From: Alphaproteobacteria bacterium
GTDB taxonomy: Bacteria; Pseudomonadota; Alphaproteobacteria; Caulobacterales; Maricaulaceae
Reading direction: 5' to 3'
DNA length: 64,000 bases
Assembly: GCA_016124675.1 (NCBI GenBank)
Contig: WGNG01000008.1
Location: 80,735-144,734 of the forward strand
This document shows, piece after piece, positions 1 through 9,884 of this stretch. The notes under the pieces were generated by a model. The model ran no database searches and had not been told where the DNA came from. It saw only the letters and a program-made list of their open reading frames with translations. Made by a program: the position numbers and the translations under genes. Within the stretch, counting starts at the first letter, position 1; every line of letters starts with the position of its first letter.

Positions 1-1115
<1,115 letters not shown>

Positions 1116-1239
1116 GGTCGCCCGCCTTGTCCCCGCCCTCGCCTATGCAATACACTCCCAAGTGCAGTTCGTTTCCCCTCTAGGCGCGCGCGTTAACCAA
1201 TGCCATAGTTCCGCCGGGACAAGGGCAAAGGGGAGCGCC

Positions 1240-1974
1240 ATGCCGATTGCAACACGCGGATTTGCAGAGTTTTTTGGCACGTTCTGGCTGGTTTTTGGCG
1301 GCTGCGGGAGCGCGATCTACGCCGCCGCTTTCGGCGAAATCGGGATCGGTCTGCTGGGGGTGTCGCTGGCGTTCGGGCTGACGGTGCTGACCATGGCCTA
1401 CGCCATCGGGCATATCTCCGGCTGCCATCTCAATCCGGCGGTGACGCTGGGCCTGTGGGCAGGCGGGCGGTTCGAGGCGCGCGACGTGCCGGCCTATATC
1501 GGCGCGCAGGTGCTGGGCGCGCTGGCCGCGGCGGCGGCGCTTTATTTCATCGCCCAAGGCGGGCCGGGCGAGGTGACGGGACTGGCCTCCAACGGGTTTG
1601 GCGAGCGCTCGCCGGGCGCATATTCGCTGGTGTCCGGCTTCTCCATCGAGCTGATCCTGACCCTGGGCTTCCTCATCGTGATCCTGGGCGCCACCGACAG
1701 CCGGGCGCCAGCCGGTTTCGCGCCCATCGCCATCGGGCTGTGCCTCACCCTCATCCACCTCATCAGCATTCCGGTCACCAACACCTCGGTGAACCCGGCG
1801 CGCAGCACCGGGCCCGCGCTGGTGGAGTGGCTGGCGCTGGGCGATGGCGCGGCCGCCGGGCAGCTCTGGCTGTTCTGGCTCGCCCCGATCGCCGGGGCTG
1901 TGATCGCCGGCTTGGCCTACCGGGCAATGTCCCGGCCGGCCAATCTGGCGCCGGGCGCACCCCTGCCGGGCTAA
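1240..1974 (+). CDS. aqpZ: Aquaporin Z-type water channel
   Basis: A 244-residue MIP-family channel of the inner membrane, expected to pass water. It has six hydrophobic segments and both half-helix NPA signatures, HLNPAVTLG in the first half and [11 protein letters not shown] in the second; the Arg after the second NPA is the selectivity-filter arginine. The frame is open further upstream (to 934), but that part is antisense-like and overlaps uvrA. The ATG at 1240 follows an AAAGGGGAG ribosome-binding site and begins [16 protein letters not shown], the usual AqpZ N-terminus. The stop overlaps the convergent neighbour by 4 nt. Confidence 0.95.
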   Translation: MPIATRGFAEFFGTFWLVFGGCGSAIYAAAFGEIGIGLLGVSLAFGLTVLTMAYAIGHISGCHLNPAVTLGLWAGGRFEARDVPAYIGAQVLGALAAAAALYFIAQGGPGEVTGLASNGFGERSPGAYSLVSGFSIELILTLGFLIVILGATDSRAPAGFAPIAIGLCLTLIHLISIPVTNTSVNPARSTGPALVEWLALGDGAAAGQLWLFWLAPIAGAVIAGLAYRAMSRPANLAPGAPLPG

Positions 1975-2822
1975 ATCCGTCCCGTCAGCGACGCCCAGGT
2001 CAGGCGCAGCTGGCGCGCGATCAGCGGCGGATCGACCTGTTCCCGGAACGGGTCGGCGATGCGGCGCACGCGCTTGAGATAGCCGCGCGCCAGGCAGGCG
2101 TAGCCGACCGCCGGGAACACCTCCGGCGGGAGGGATTTGGAGAGCCCCGAGAGCGCCTGCGCGCAGGCGTCAGCTTCGGCGATCAGGCCTGAAAGCGCCG
2201 CATGCGCCGCGTCCGGCTTGCGCCCGGAGAGCCAGTCGGCTTCGGTCAGGCCCGCACCAGCGGCTTCGTCGGCGGCGAACGGCGGCCGTCCGGCGGCGCA
2301 CAGAGGCGCGAAAGCGCGGATCAGGCCGGTGAGCCCCCACAGCCGCCCGGCGGCGCTCAGCGCGTCGCGCGCCGCGTCATCGAGGACCGTGTCGGGCGCG
2401 GCGAGGCGGGCCGCAGCAGCCATCAGCGCGCCGGCCGTGCGGTCGACATAGTCGCGCCGGTCCTGACGGGTCGGGAACGGCCCCTGCCCCAGATCGGCGG
2501 CGCGCGCCTCGATCAGCTGGTCAAGCTCCCCGGCGTGCGGAGCACCGGGCCCGAGAACCAGTCCGGCCAACGCTTCATAGGTGTCATGGCGGCGCACTTT
2601 GGGCGGCGACGCGTAGAGATCACGCACCGCCTCGCGCGCCCAGCTCAGGCGCATCTCGCCGATCACCGGCTCGGTGACAGCGTCGGGCACGCGCGCGATC
2701 TCGTGGTAGAACCTGTAGAGCGTGACAAGCCGCGCGCGCGCCGGCGCCGGCGCGAACAGCGCCGCCATCCACCGGTCGGGATCGTCGCGCTGCAGCGCGT
2801 CTTGGGAACTTCTTTCAGTCAA
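1971..2822 (-). CDS. Squalene/phytoene synthase-family protein, NDUFAF6-like
   Basis: About 283 residues, mostly helical, resembling the non-catalytic branch of the trans-isoprenyl synthase fold. That branch includes mitochondrial NDUFAF6, a complex I assembly factor. Landmarks are [14 protein letters not shown] near the start and a [11 protein letters not shown] segment near the end. The Asp-rich DDxxD motifs needed for prenyl diphosphate chemistry are not evident, so a true squalene or phytoene synthase is unlikely. I chose the TTG start at 2822 because AAGGGAG lies six bases upstream. The longer open frame to 2912 would run into the sodB promoter region. It is divergent from sodB. Confidence 0.7.
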   Translation of the reverse strand: MTERSSQDALQRDDPDRWMAALFAPAPARARLVTLYRFYHEIARVPDAVTEPVIGEMRLSWAREAVRDLYASPPKVRRHDTYEALAGLVLGPGAPHAGELDQLIEARAADLGQGPFPTRQDRRDYVDRTAGALMAAAARLAAPDTVLDDAARDALSAAGRLWGLTGLIRAFAPLCAAGRPPFAADEAAGAGLTEADWLSGRKPDAAHAALSGLIAEADACAQALSGLSKSLPPEVFPAVGYACLARGYLKRVRRIADPFREQVDPPLIARQLRLTWASLTGRI

Positions 2823-2935
2823 ACCGATCTCCCTTGGGTGGACCTCAGCGTGACAGACGCCATATGGCGCACAGAGCGCCGCCAACGGCGCCGGCCCGAG
2901 ACAACAGAGCACTGACCGAAAAAGGACGTCCCACC

Positions 2936-3535
2936 ATGGCCTTCACCCTCCCCGACCTGCCCTATGCCCGCGATGCGCTGGCCCCTCATATCAGCGGTGA
3001 GACGCTGGATTTCCACCACGGCAAGCACCACAAGGCCTATGTGGACAAGGCCAATGATCTGGTGAAGGGGACCGATCTGGAGAGCGCGGACCTGGAAACC
3101 GCGATCCGCGCCGCCTGGAAGGACAAGAACACCGCCCTGTTCAACAACGCCGCCCAGATCTGGAACCACACTTTCTACTGGCAGTCCATGTCGCCGGACG
3201 GCGGCGGGCGCCCGTCGGGCAAGCTCGCTGAAGCCATCGACCGGGATTTCGGCTCGTTCGAAAAATTCGCCGACGCCTTCAAGACGGCGGGCGCGGGCCA
3301 GTTCGGGTCCGGCTGGGCCTGGCTGGTGGTCAAGGACGGCAAGCTGGAGGTGCGCAAAACCCCCAATGCCGAAACCCCCATCACCGAGGCTGGCGTGACC
3401 CCGCTCCTGACGATGGATGTTTGGGAGCACGCCTATTATCTCGATTTCCAGAACCGCCGCCCCGACTATATGGGCGCTTTCCTTGTGCATCTGGTGAACT
3501 GGGACTTCGCGGCGGAGAATTTCGCGCGGGCCTGA
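2936..3535 (+). CDS. sodB: Superoxide dismutase, iron type
   Basis: A 199-residue Fe/Mn superoxide dismutase converting superoxide to peroxide and oxygen, without an export signal. The metal ligands can be read as H27, H78, D161 (DVWEHAYY) and H165. Gln74 in NNAAQIWNHTFYW is the position that marks the iron type; manganese enzymes usually carry Gly there. The start at ATG 2936 follows AAAGGACG. The frame extends upstream, but those residues do not match the family. It is followed directly by a strong terminator and is probably monocistronic. Confidence 0.96.
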   Translation: MAFTLPDLPYARDALAPHISGETLDFHHGKHHKAYVDKANDLVKGTDLESADLETAIRAAWKDKNTALFNNAAQIWNHTFYWQSMSPDGGGRPSGKLAEAIDRDFGSFEKFADAFKTAGAGQFGSGWAWLVVKDGKLEVRKTPNAETPITEAGVTPLLTMDVWEHAYYLDFQNRRPDYMGAFLVHLVNWDFAAENFARA

Positions 3536-3571
3536 CCCCGGGCGTCATCATCGCGCGATTGACGAACAGAC

Positions 3572-3608
3572 CGGCCGCGGCGAGGCTCGCCGCGGTCGTT
3601 TTGTTTTT
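3572..3608 (+). terminator. Rho-independent terminator of sodB
   Basis: A 12-bp stem (3572-3583 with 3587-3598, one G-U pair) and a 3-nt loop are followed by TTTTGTTTTT. It lies 36 nt after the sodB stop and just before the next gene's ribosome-binding site. Confidence 0.9.
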
Positions 3609-3626
3609 GGCTTGAAGGGGGATTTC

Positions 3627-4970
3627 ATGAGCCCGATGGATCACGCGCCCTGGCGCACACTGATAGGCGCAGGCGCGCTGGCCGCCTTGCTGGCGCTCTC
3701 GGCTTGCGGCGAGCGCGAGGCGCCCGCGCCCGAATCCGCGCCGCAGGCGGCGCCGGCGGCGGAGCCTGCCCCGGCGGCGCCCTCTGCCCGCGGGCTGGAT
3801 GCCGGCGCGCTTAGCCGGCTCGACGAAACCCTGACCGCGCTGGCGGCGCGCCAGGACCGCTCAGGCTATGTCGCCGTGATCGCCCGCGACGGCGTGGTCC
3901 AGCATGTCAGCGAGGCGGGCTATGCCGATATCGAGGCGGGCGCGCCGATGCGCGCCGACACGGTGGTGCGCATCGCCTCCATGAGCAAGCCGGTGACGGC
4001 CGCCGCGATCCTGTTGCTCGCCGAGGACGGATTGTTGTCGCTGGGCGATCCGGTGGCGGACTACATCCCCGCCTTCGCCAAGGCGCGGGTCGCCACCCAG
4101 CTCATGCATGACGAGACTTTCGAGATTCCCACCGAGCCGCTGGCGCGCCCGATCACCATCGAGGACTTGCTCACCCATACCTCGGGCGTCGGGTATATCT
4201 TCGACTACCAGACCCATCTGGGCGCGCTCTATATCGACCGCGACATCTACCGCGCCGGTGAGCAATCGCTGGAAGAGCGCATCAACACGCTCGCCGGCCT
4301 GCCGCTGTATTTCCAGCCGGGCGAGCGCTGGTTCTATTCCTACTCCAACGACATTCTGGGCCAGGTGATCGCGGTTGCGTCCGGCCAGAGCTTGGAGGAT
4401 TTCATGCAGGCGCGGATTTTCGGTCCGCTGGGCATGAGCGACACCAGCTTCTTCCCTGGCGAGACCCAGCGCGAGCGCCTGGCGGCGCTGTACACCCATG
4501 ACGAGGACGGATCGCTGGTCCGGGTGGCGGGCGAGCGCGATGTCGCCGTATCGGCGCCCGTGGAAGCGGGCGGCGCAGGCCTGTTCTCCACCGCCAATGA
4601 CTACATGCGCTTTGCCCAGATGCTCGCCAATGGCGGCGAGCTCGACGGCGTCCGGGTGCTGCGCCAGGAAAGCGTCGCGGCCATGGTCACGCCCCATGTC
4701 GGACTTGACCGCATGGGCGAGGACCAGCGCCGCATCGGGCTGGCGTTCGGCTATTCGGTGGGCGTGTCGGTCAATGAGGATGGCGGGCGGCGCACCGGTG
4801 ATTACGGCTGGGGCGGCTATTTCGACACGGCCTTTGTGGTAAGCCCGGCCACAGGCCTTGCCGCCGTGATCATGGCCCAGGAAGAGCCCGGCCCGGGCAC
4901 CCGCGACACCACGAGCGCCGGGGCGGTGCTGCAGAGCCAGCTGGCCGGTCTGGTCCCCGCCGAGAGCTGA
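3627..4970 (+). CDS. Beta-lactamase-fold serine hydrolase lipoprotein (class C/EstB-like)
   Basis: A 447-residue exported serine hydrolase of the family shared by class C beta-lactamases, DD-peptidases and EstB-type esterases. The signal peptide ends in a lipobox (LSAC, Cys27), followed by a roughly 30-residue Ala/Pro/Glu linker, so it is probably membrane-anchored and periplasmic. The catalytic SxxK is S118-M-S-K121, and a YSN triad motif sits near residue 235 (FYSYSND). The ATG at 3627 follows AAGGGGG; an in-frame TTG at 3612 lies inside the terminator T-run and is rejected. Fold and chemistry are clear; the substrate is not. An esterase or peptidase is more likely than a dedicated beta-lactamase. 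Confidence 0.85.
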   Translation: MSPMDHAPWRTLIGAGALAALLALSACGEREAPAPESAPQAAPAAEPAPAAPSARGLDAGALSRLDETLTALAARQDRSGYVAVIARDGVVQHVSEAGYADIEAGAPMRADTVVRIASMSKPVTAAAILLLAEDGLLSLGDPVADYIPAFAKARVATQLMHDETFEIPTEPLARPITIEDLLTHTSGVGYIFDYQTHLGALYIDRDIYRAGEQSLEERINTLAGLPLYFQPGERWFYSYSNDILGQVIAVASGQSLEDFMQARIFGPLGMSDTSFFPGETQRERLAALYTHDEDGSLVRVAGERDVAVSAPVEAGGAGLFSTANDYMRFAQMLANGGELDGVRVLRQESVAAMVTPHVGLDRMGEDQRRIGLAFGYSVGVSVNEDGGRRTGDYGWGGYFDTAFVVSPATGLAAVIMAQEEPGPGTRDTTSAGAVLQSQLAGLVPAES

Positions 4971-4996
4971 GGCGTCGAGGGGTCCCACACACGAAA

Positions 4997-5025
4997 ACGG
5001 CCCCCGGATCGCCTCCGGGGGCCGT
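4997..5025. terminator. Bidirectional terminator between convergent genes
   Basis: A perfect 12-bp stem (4997-5008 with 5014-5025) with a 5-nt loop. On the minus strand it is followed by TTTCG. On the plus strand the trailing sequence is TCTTG. It separates the rightward hydrolase from the leftward PuuD-like gene. Confidence 0.8.
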
Positions 5026-5050
5026 CTTGCATGCAGGCTTGGGCCGCGCG

Positions 5051-5659
5051 TCAGCCCAGCGTCTGGAAGCTCGCCATCGCCACCAGCATGGGCAGGGAGA
5101 GCAGCGTGTTGGTGCGCGAGAACAGCATCGCCGTGCGCGCCGCCTTGGGCTTGGCCTCAGCTTCGGCCTCCACCAGGCCCAGCGCGATCTTCTGGTTGGG
5201 CCAGATCACGAACCAGACATTGAACGCCATGATGAGGGCCAGCCACATGCCGATACCCATGAACACAAAGCCCGGCGTGAACCCGACAAGGGCGCCCAGT
5301 GTCAGGGTCTCCAGCAGATACCCCTTCACCAGCGCCAGCAGCACGCCGGTCAGCACGGTGAACGCCGCGCCCCAGCGGAACCAGAACAGGGCGGCGGGCG
5401 CGATATGCTTGCCGATGGCGGGTTTGAGCGCATCCGGAATGGACGGCATGGTCGGGATCTGGACGAAGTTGAAATACCACAACAGGCCGATCCACATGAT
5501 CCCGGTGACCACATGGGTCCAGCGCAGCAGCGATTCGAGAACTTGCGGCTCGCCCAGGCCCACGCCCTGTCCGACGATCACGTAGATGAAGAAGTAGGCC
5601 AGCGCCAACAGCACTGAAATCAGTACCGTCAGGCGCAGATTGGTCAGAACGTTCGCCAT
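5051..5659 (-). CDS. PuuD-like integral membrane protein (urate hydroxylase N-terminal domain family)
   Basis: A 202-residue polytopic membrane protein with about five or six hydrophobic helices. The stretch LLRWTHVVTGIMWIGLLWYF closely resembles the membrane domain of PuuD, the bacterial urate hydroxylase (DUF989). Full PuuD is about twice as long and ends in a cytochrome c domain; no CxxCH motif is present here. It is therefore a membrane-domain-only relative whose reaction is unknown. The ATG at 5659 follows AGGGG. No purine-catabolism genes lie nearby. Confidence 0.6.
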   Translation of the reverse strand: MANVLTNLRLTVLISVLLALAYFFIYVIVGQGVGLGEPQVLESLLRWTHVVTGIMWIGLLWYFNFVQIPTMPSIPDALKPAIGKHIAPAALFWFRWGAAFTVLTGVLLALVKGYLLETLTLGALVGFTPGFVFMGIGMWLALIMAFNVWFVIWPNQKIALGLVEAEAEAKPKAARTAMLFSRTNTLLSLPMLVAMASFQTLG

Positions 5660-5760
5660 GTGAAGCCCCTGTGTCTGCTGCGAATCACGAGCGCAGCATA
5701 AGGCGATGAGCGGTGTGTGCGCCAGCGGCGACGGAGCGGGGTCACATACGGTTGCCCGGG

Positions 5761-6348
5761 TCAGGAGCGCGCGAACGCGATCAGGGCCTCATAGTCTTCG
5801 CGGTCAGCGCGCCGCAGCGCCGCCACATAGGCGCGCCGCACCTCACTGATCTGCTTGAGTGACCCACCGCCCCAGGACAAAGCCGGTCTACCCAGACGGC
5901 GCAGGACAAGGTCCGCCATCATGCGCGCGTGACGCCCGTTTCCATTCGCGAAAGGGTGAATGAAGACCAGCCTGTGGTGTACACGAACAGCGAGTTCGAC
6001 CGGCTCATAGGTTTCATGCTCAAGCCAGTAGCACGCATCGGCCATGAGCTGGCTCGTCTGGACCCCGATCATATGGGGGGCAATGCCGATATTCCGCTCC
6101 GTGCGGCGATACTGACCGGCCCATGCCCAGACATCGCCGAACATGCGCGTGTGCAGCTGACGCACGAAGTCCACGGTCATCAGTGCGGGCTTGCGGGCGC
6201 GGAACGCCCAGGCAGCACCCTTGTCGATATTGTCCTGCTCGGCGATGTTCAGGTCGGCGCGTGTGGTCACCCATGTCAGGCGCAGGCCTTCACGCTCGCC
6301 GGGCTCAAGCGGGGTTCCATCCTCCGGCTCACGAAACAGGTCGGTCAT
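5761..6348 (-). CDS. Fic-domain protein, mobile mystery protein B family
   Basis: A 195-residue Fic-fold enzyme, expected to transfer AMP or a related nucleotide group onto a target protein. The canonical active-site motif HPFANGNGRHAR spans residues 131-142, with catalytic His131. No [ST]xxxE[GN] self-inhibitory motif is seen in its own N-terminus. Its start overlaps the stop of the upstream HTH gene by 4 nt (6345-6348), so the two are translationally coupled. This layout matches the 'mobile mystery protein A/B' pair of mobile regions. It probably acts as the toxin half of a toxin-antitoxin-like pair; the target is unknown. Confidence 0.88.
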   Translation of the reverse strand: MTDLFREPEDGTPLEPGEREGLRLTWVTTRADLNIAEQDNIDKGAAWAFRARKPALMTVDFVRQLHTRMFGDVWAWAGQYRRTERNIGIAPHMIGVQTSQLMADACYWLEHETYEPVELAVRVHHRLVFIHPFANGNGRHARMMADLVLRRLGRPALSWGGGSLKQISEVRRAYVAALRRADREDYEALIAFARS

Positions 6349-6803
6349 CCATCATTCCAGAGGTCACGCTCGCGCAGTGTCTGCGAGATGAAAACTGCGA
6401 TCCGTTGTTCAAGCTCATCATCGGGCGGGGTCTGGCCCTCCATCGCCATGGAATGGGAGACGCTGCCAATCGCCTCCAGCGCCCGGGCGCGCGCCCGCTC
6501 GGCGACCCGGTCTTCCAGCGGCTTGTTCGGGACGAACGCATAGACCAGCTGGCAATCCAGGGCCGCCGCCGCCTTGCGCAACGTATCCAGCCGGATCGTG
6601 CCGGCCGCTTCTGACTGCTCAAGCGAAACCACGCTGGGAGGCTTCACGCTCAGGCGCGCCGCCAGCTGGGCGCCCGACATGCCAAGGGCGTCGCGGATTG
6701 CACGCACCCAGCCCTTTGGCGGAACCGCAAATCTGTCCGCAGGGCGCAGCGGCGCCAGCCTCAAATCAAGGGCATGGCGGGCGCGAGCGAGTGATTTCTT
6801 CAT
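6345..6803 (-). CDS. HTH regulator with Fic-inhibitor motif, mobile mystery protein A family
   Basis: A 152-residue protein with an XRE-like helix-turn-helix at about residues 35-75 (MSGAQLAARLSVKPPSVVSLE). In the C-terminal third it carries S118-MAM-E122-G123. This matches [ST]xxxE[GN], the helix motif by which class I Fic antitoxins block the ATP pocket of their partner. It is upstream of and coupled to the Fic gene. I infer a double role: autorepressor through the HTH and antitoxin through the inhibitory helix. Family assignment is good; the inhibition is inferred from the motif alone. Confidence 0.82.
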   Translation of the reverse strand: MKKSLARARHALDLRLAPLRPADRFAVPPKGWVRAIRDALGMSGAQLAARLSVKPPSVVSLEQSEAAGTIRLDTLRKAAAALDCQLVYAFVPNKPLEDRVAERARARALEAIGSVSHSMAMEGQTPPDDELEQRIAVFISQTLRERDLWNDG

Positions 6804-7119
6804 AGGCCGAACTCTATCGAAGCTGCATTTATAATTAGGTTGTAGCCTATTATTTTCTTAGTCTCAATAGGCTGAGGCTTACTTTTATATCGCGCTGAAG
6901 AGTCTGGGAGCAGTTGCTTGACGCCTTCTGGCAGGGACCCGCCCAGCCGGTCATGCAATGCCGAGGCGCCAGGTAGGCCGCGATTCGAACCAAGCCGCAT
7001 TCGGCCGGCCGGGAGACGCGCGCGGGCGCGCGCCGCCAACATCGCGGCCGCCAATAGCATAAAGGCCCCGGAGCGGATGCACCGGAGCGAACTCGATCAA
7101 ACCTGTTGTGAATTTGGGA
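6804..7119. other. Intergenic stretch between the Fic operon and tRNA-Asp
   Basis: About 340 bp lie between the HTH gene and tRNA-Asp. The left 100 bp are AT-rich and hold the operon promoter and the inverted repeat at 6844-6873. The right part is GC-rich; its open frames lack ribosome-binding sites and recognisable domains. I see no integrase remnant and no duplicated tRNA end. Confidence 0.5.
6844..6873. promoter_or_regulatory. Inverted repeat in the promoter of the mobile mystery A/B operon
   Basis: Perfect 8-bp arms AGCCTATT (6844-6851) and AATAGGCT (6866-6873) are separated by 14 bp. They sit in an AT-rich island about 40 bp upstream of the HTH gene. Together with a minus-strand TATAAT-like stretch near 6830, this suggests an operator for the HTH protein. 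Confidence 0.5.
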
Positions 7120-7137
7120 CTCTTGATCAATCAAGAG
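7120..7137 (-). terminator. Small hairpin just downstream of tRNA-Asp
   Basis: CTCTTGAT and ATCAAGAG form a perfect 8-bp stem with a 2-nt loop, 5 nt beyond the tRNA 3' end in the tRNA's own direction. The T-run precedes rather than follows the stem, so it may be a processing or weak termination element. Confidence 0.4.
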
Positions 7138-7141
7138 AAAA

Positions 7142-7218
<77 letters not shown>

Positions 7219-7396
7219 ATCGCTGCGTTCCCGGCGCCATCTCTGGCCGGGAGGCGTTGTCCTAATAGGGCGCCGGGCGCCGGTCAAGCCGGTTTAGCGG
7301 CCAGACGCAGAGGCGGCGCAGGGCGCCTCTCCCTGCATCGGCATAGGGTGCGCGGCGCGCATGACCCTACCCGCGCGGCACCGCTAGAGTGATCCC

Positions 7397-8719
7397 ATGA
7401 AGACCCGGACCCGGCCCATGATCCTTGCGCTCGTCATCGTGTCGCTCGCCGCCGCCCTGGCGGTCTGGGTGAGCGCCTGCACGCCGGCGCGCCACCTCAT
7501 CGTGACCGCAGACCGGCAGGCCCGCGGCCCGGCCGCATCGCCGCCTCTCATGGCGCCCGGATTCGGGCAGGGCGCCGTGTCGTCGCTGGAGGACTGGCAG
7601 GCGCGGCGGACGGCTCTGCTGGCTGCGCTGGACGAGCACATTTACGGCGCGGCGCCGCCGCTTGCCCGGGTGCGCCTGACGGCGTCCACGCCTGTCGATG
7701 CAGCGGCATATCAGGGCGCCGCACGGATCGAACGCCACGCGTTGGAGATGACCCTCGAGGATGGGCGCACAATCACCCAGACGCTGGCGCTGGTGCTTCC
7801 GGCGAACGTCTCCGGACCGTTGCCGGTCATCCTTGTGGCCAGCGATTGCGGCATCGACGCGGCGCTGGGAACAGAGGTGTTCGGCGCGCCGGACGCCTAC
7901 CGCCACGGGTATTGCGAGGCAGGCGGGCTTTTAAGCCCCGTGGCGGGCTTCGTGTTCGGCGACCACGTGCTCAGTCCGCCTGTCGGCGAGATTCTGGCGC
8001 GCGGCTATGCCCTCGCCGTCTGGCATGAAAGCGATATCGGGCCGGATTCGCCCGGCCTGCACGCTGCGTCACTGGAGCGCCTCGGCCTTGATCCGGACGC
8101 GGACGGCCGGCCAGGCCTGATCTCGCTGTGGGCGTGGACGATGAGCCGGGTGGCCGACCATCTCGCCGCCGATGAGCGGCTGTTGCCCAACGGGCTGGTT
8201 CTCTACGGTCATTCGCGCCGCGCCAAGGCGGTGCTGCTCGCCGCGGCGCGCGATCGGCGCTTTGCCATGGTGCTGGCGCTGCAACCGGGAACCGGCGGCG
8301 GCGCGCTGCACGGCGATGGCGTGGGCGAGCCGGTGGCGTCCATCACGCAAGCCTATCCCCACTGGTTTTCGCGGCGCTACGCCGAATACGCCGCAGACGA
8401 AGCCGCGCTGCCGGTGGACGCCCATCACCTGCTGGCCCTCATCGCGCCGCGCCCGGTCCTGCTGGGCGGCGCCTGGCGTGACACCTGGTCGGACCCGGCG
8501 GGGGCCTTCCGGGCTGCACAGGGCGCCCGGCCCGCCTGGGCATTGTACGCGGCGGACGAACCCTGGCAGGCGCAGATGGATGCGTTCGAGCCCGCCTCGC
8601 GCCTCGCCATCCATATGCGCGGCGGCCTTCACGGCGTACGCGCCAGCGACTGGCGCGCCATTCTGGACTTTGCCGACGCGCATCGCGCGCGGCTGGAAGG
8701 GGATGCTGGCGGGCAGTGA
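7397..8719 (+). CDS. Glucuronoyl esterase-like (CE15-type) alpha/beta hydrolase lipoprotein
   Basis: A 440-residue exported hydrolase. The N-terminal signal ends in VSAC (Cys28), indicating a lipoprotein. The nucleophile motif GHSRRAKA places Ser273 in the elbow seen in bacterial CE15-like proteins. Downstream QPGTGGGAL, GEPVASI and PHWF follow the order typical of that family, and a late GGLHG supplies a candidate catalytic His. True CE15 enzymes cleave esters between glucuronic acid and lignin alcohols; many bacterial relatives have other ester substrates. It stands alone between tRNA-Asp and the convergent M14 gene. Confidence 0.78.
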   Translation: MKTRTRPMILALVIVSLAAALAVWVSACTPARHLIVTADRQARGPAASPPLMAPGFGQGAVSSLEDWQARRTALLAALDEHIYGAAPPLARVRLTASTPVDAAAYQGAARIERHALEMTLEDGRTITQTLALVLPANVSGPLPVILVASDCGIDAALGTEVFGAPDAYRHGYCEAGGLLSPVAGFVFGDHVLSPPVGEILARGYALAVWHESDIGPDSPGLHAASLERLGLDPDADGRPGLISLWAWTMSRVADHLAADERLLPNGLVLYGHSRRAKAVLLAAARDRRFAMVLALQPGTGGGALHGDGVGEPVASITQAYPHWFSRRYAEYAADEAALPVDAHHLLALIAPRPVLLGGAWRDTWSDPAGAFRAAQGARPAWALYAADEPWQAQMDAFEPASRLAIHMRGGLHGVRASDWRAILDFADAHRARLEGDAGGQ

Positions 8720-8738
8720 CGGCGTGCGCCTTGCAGCC

Positions 8739-9884
8739 TCAGCCGCCGCTCAACGCCCATTGCTGCGCCGCGCGCCGCGCGTGATCGCGCACCTGGTCCG
8801 GCGAGGTCTCGTCACCGGCCTCCCAGGTGACGGCCACGGTGCGCCAGTCATCGGTGAAGACGGCCTTGGCGCTGAACCGCAGGCGCGGATTGGTGCGCAT
8901 CGGCTCCAGCGTCTGAAACACGCCGTCCGCCTCCATGGCCGCCAGCCAGGCGTCGAGGCGGGCGCTGACCTGCGCGGGCAATTCCTCGGCCTGCGGCAGA
9001 TAGAGCCGCTCGGCCACAGTGGCGTGAAAATCCACCATCAGCTCCAGATCGCCCGGCGCCAGCGACAACGCGTCCAGCAGCGCAAACACCGCGCGCACTT
9101 CAGGCTGGCTGCGCCCGCGCCAGTCGCGATTGAGGTCCACGCGGTTTTCGTTCAGCCGCCAGTAGCCGGCGTCCACCCCGTCCGGATTGAGCACCGGAAT
9201 GACGATCAGTCCTGACGCCAGCAGCCCGGCCTCGCGCAGGCGCAAGGCTTCATCCACGAAGGCGTCCAGCGCCCAGGCGCCGGGAATCTCAGGGGGGTGC
9301 TGACGGCCGAGGAAAAGCGCCCAACCGGCCCCGTCCGCCATCGGCTCAAGGACCAGCGCGCGCAGGGCGCGGCCCTCGACGCTAAGTCCGATCGTGCGCC
9401 ACGGGCCAGGCCAGCGCTGCTCGAGCGCGGCGTAGTCGTCCAGATCATAGAGCGGCTGGGCAGCCACCTGCAGCGGCCCGCCGCCCAGGGTAAGCTCGAG
9501 GACCGCCCGGCGTCCATCATCGGCCACCGCGACGTGGTCTGCTCCCAGACGCCTCCAGTCCCCTGCCCCGCTGCGGATCCACGGGGCATAGCGATGGGCG
9601 GCGGCCGCATAATTCAGCTCGACCCGGTAACGCCCGGGGGCGCCGTCCAGCGTGAAGGCGTACCAGGGGCTGGGGTTTATGGGTTCGGCCTCGGGCGCAA
9701 TGACCAGGGTGAAATGCGCCGCGCCCGCATCGCCCCGGCGGCAGGCACTGTCCGGGGCGCTGTCATAACCTGTCTCCAGCCGCACGGCGCCGGACGCGCA
9801 ACCGGCGCCGGACGGCGCCGTGGCGCAGCCGGCAAACAGGCTCAGGCCGAGGCCGAAGGCGAGCAGCGCAAGAGGCGTCTTCAT
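8739..9884 (-). CDS. M14 zinc carboxypeptidase lipoprotein (cytosolic-carboxypeptidase-like, M14D)
   Basis: A 381-residue lipoprotein (lipobox FAGC, Cys20). Residues about 70-130 contain INPSPWYAF, the hallmark of the beta domain preceding the catalytic domain in CCP/AGBL peptidases. Zinc ligands are H and E of GRQHPPEIPG plus H of VDFHAT. DLNRDW supplies the carboxylate-binding residues, and the catalytic Glu is in AVTWEAGDET. CCP relatives remove C-terminal acidic residues, so an acidic peptide substrate is plausible. It is the last gene of the regulator-lyase-peptidase operon; its ATG overlaps the lyase stop by 4 nt. Confidence 0.82.
   Translation of the reverse strand: MKTPLALLAFGLGLSLFAGCATAPSGAGCASGAVRLETGYDSAPDSACRRGDAGAAHFTLVIAPEAEPINPSPWYAFTLDGAPGRYRVELNYAAAAHRYAPWIRSGAGDWRRLGADHVAVADDGRRAVLELTLGGGPLQVAAQPLYDLDDYAALEQRWPGPWRTIGLSVEGRALRALVLEPMADGAGWALFLGRQHPPEIPGAWALDAFVDEALRLREAGLLASGLIVIPVLNPDGVDAGYWRLNENRVDLNRDWRGRSQPEVRAVFALLDALSLAPGDLELMVDFHATVAERLYLPQAEELPAQVSARLDAWLAAMEADGVFQTLEPMRTNPRLRFSAKAVFTDDWRTVAVTWEAGDETSPDQVRDHARRAAQQWALSGG

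Noticed and set aside
3612..3626. TTG start for the serine-hydrolase lipoprotein
   Set aside because: It lies at the end of the sodB terminator T-run; the ATG at 3627 has a proper ribosome-binding site.
5027..5617. Rightward open frames across the PuuD-like gene
   Set aside because: Composition is Gln/His/Arg-rich as expected of a reverse-strand shadow, while the leftward frame gives coherent membrane helices and a good start.
6960..7005. T-loop-like GGTTCGAATC on the minus strand, possible tRNA fragment or attachment site
   Set aside because: The flanking bases do not form a T stem, no acceptor or anticodon arms are nearby, and there is no match to the tRNA-Asp 3' end, so an island boundary cannot be supported.
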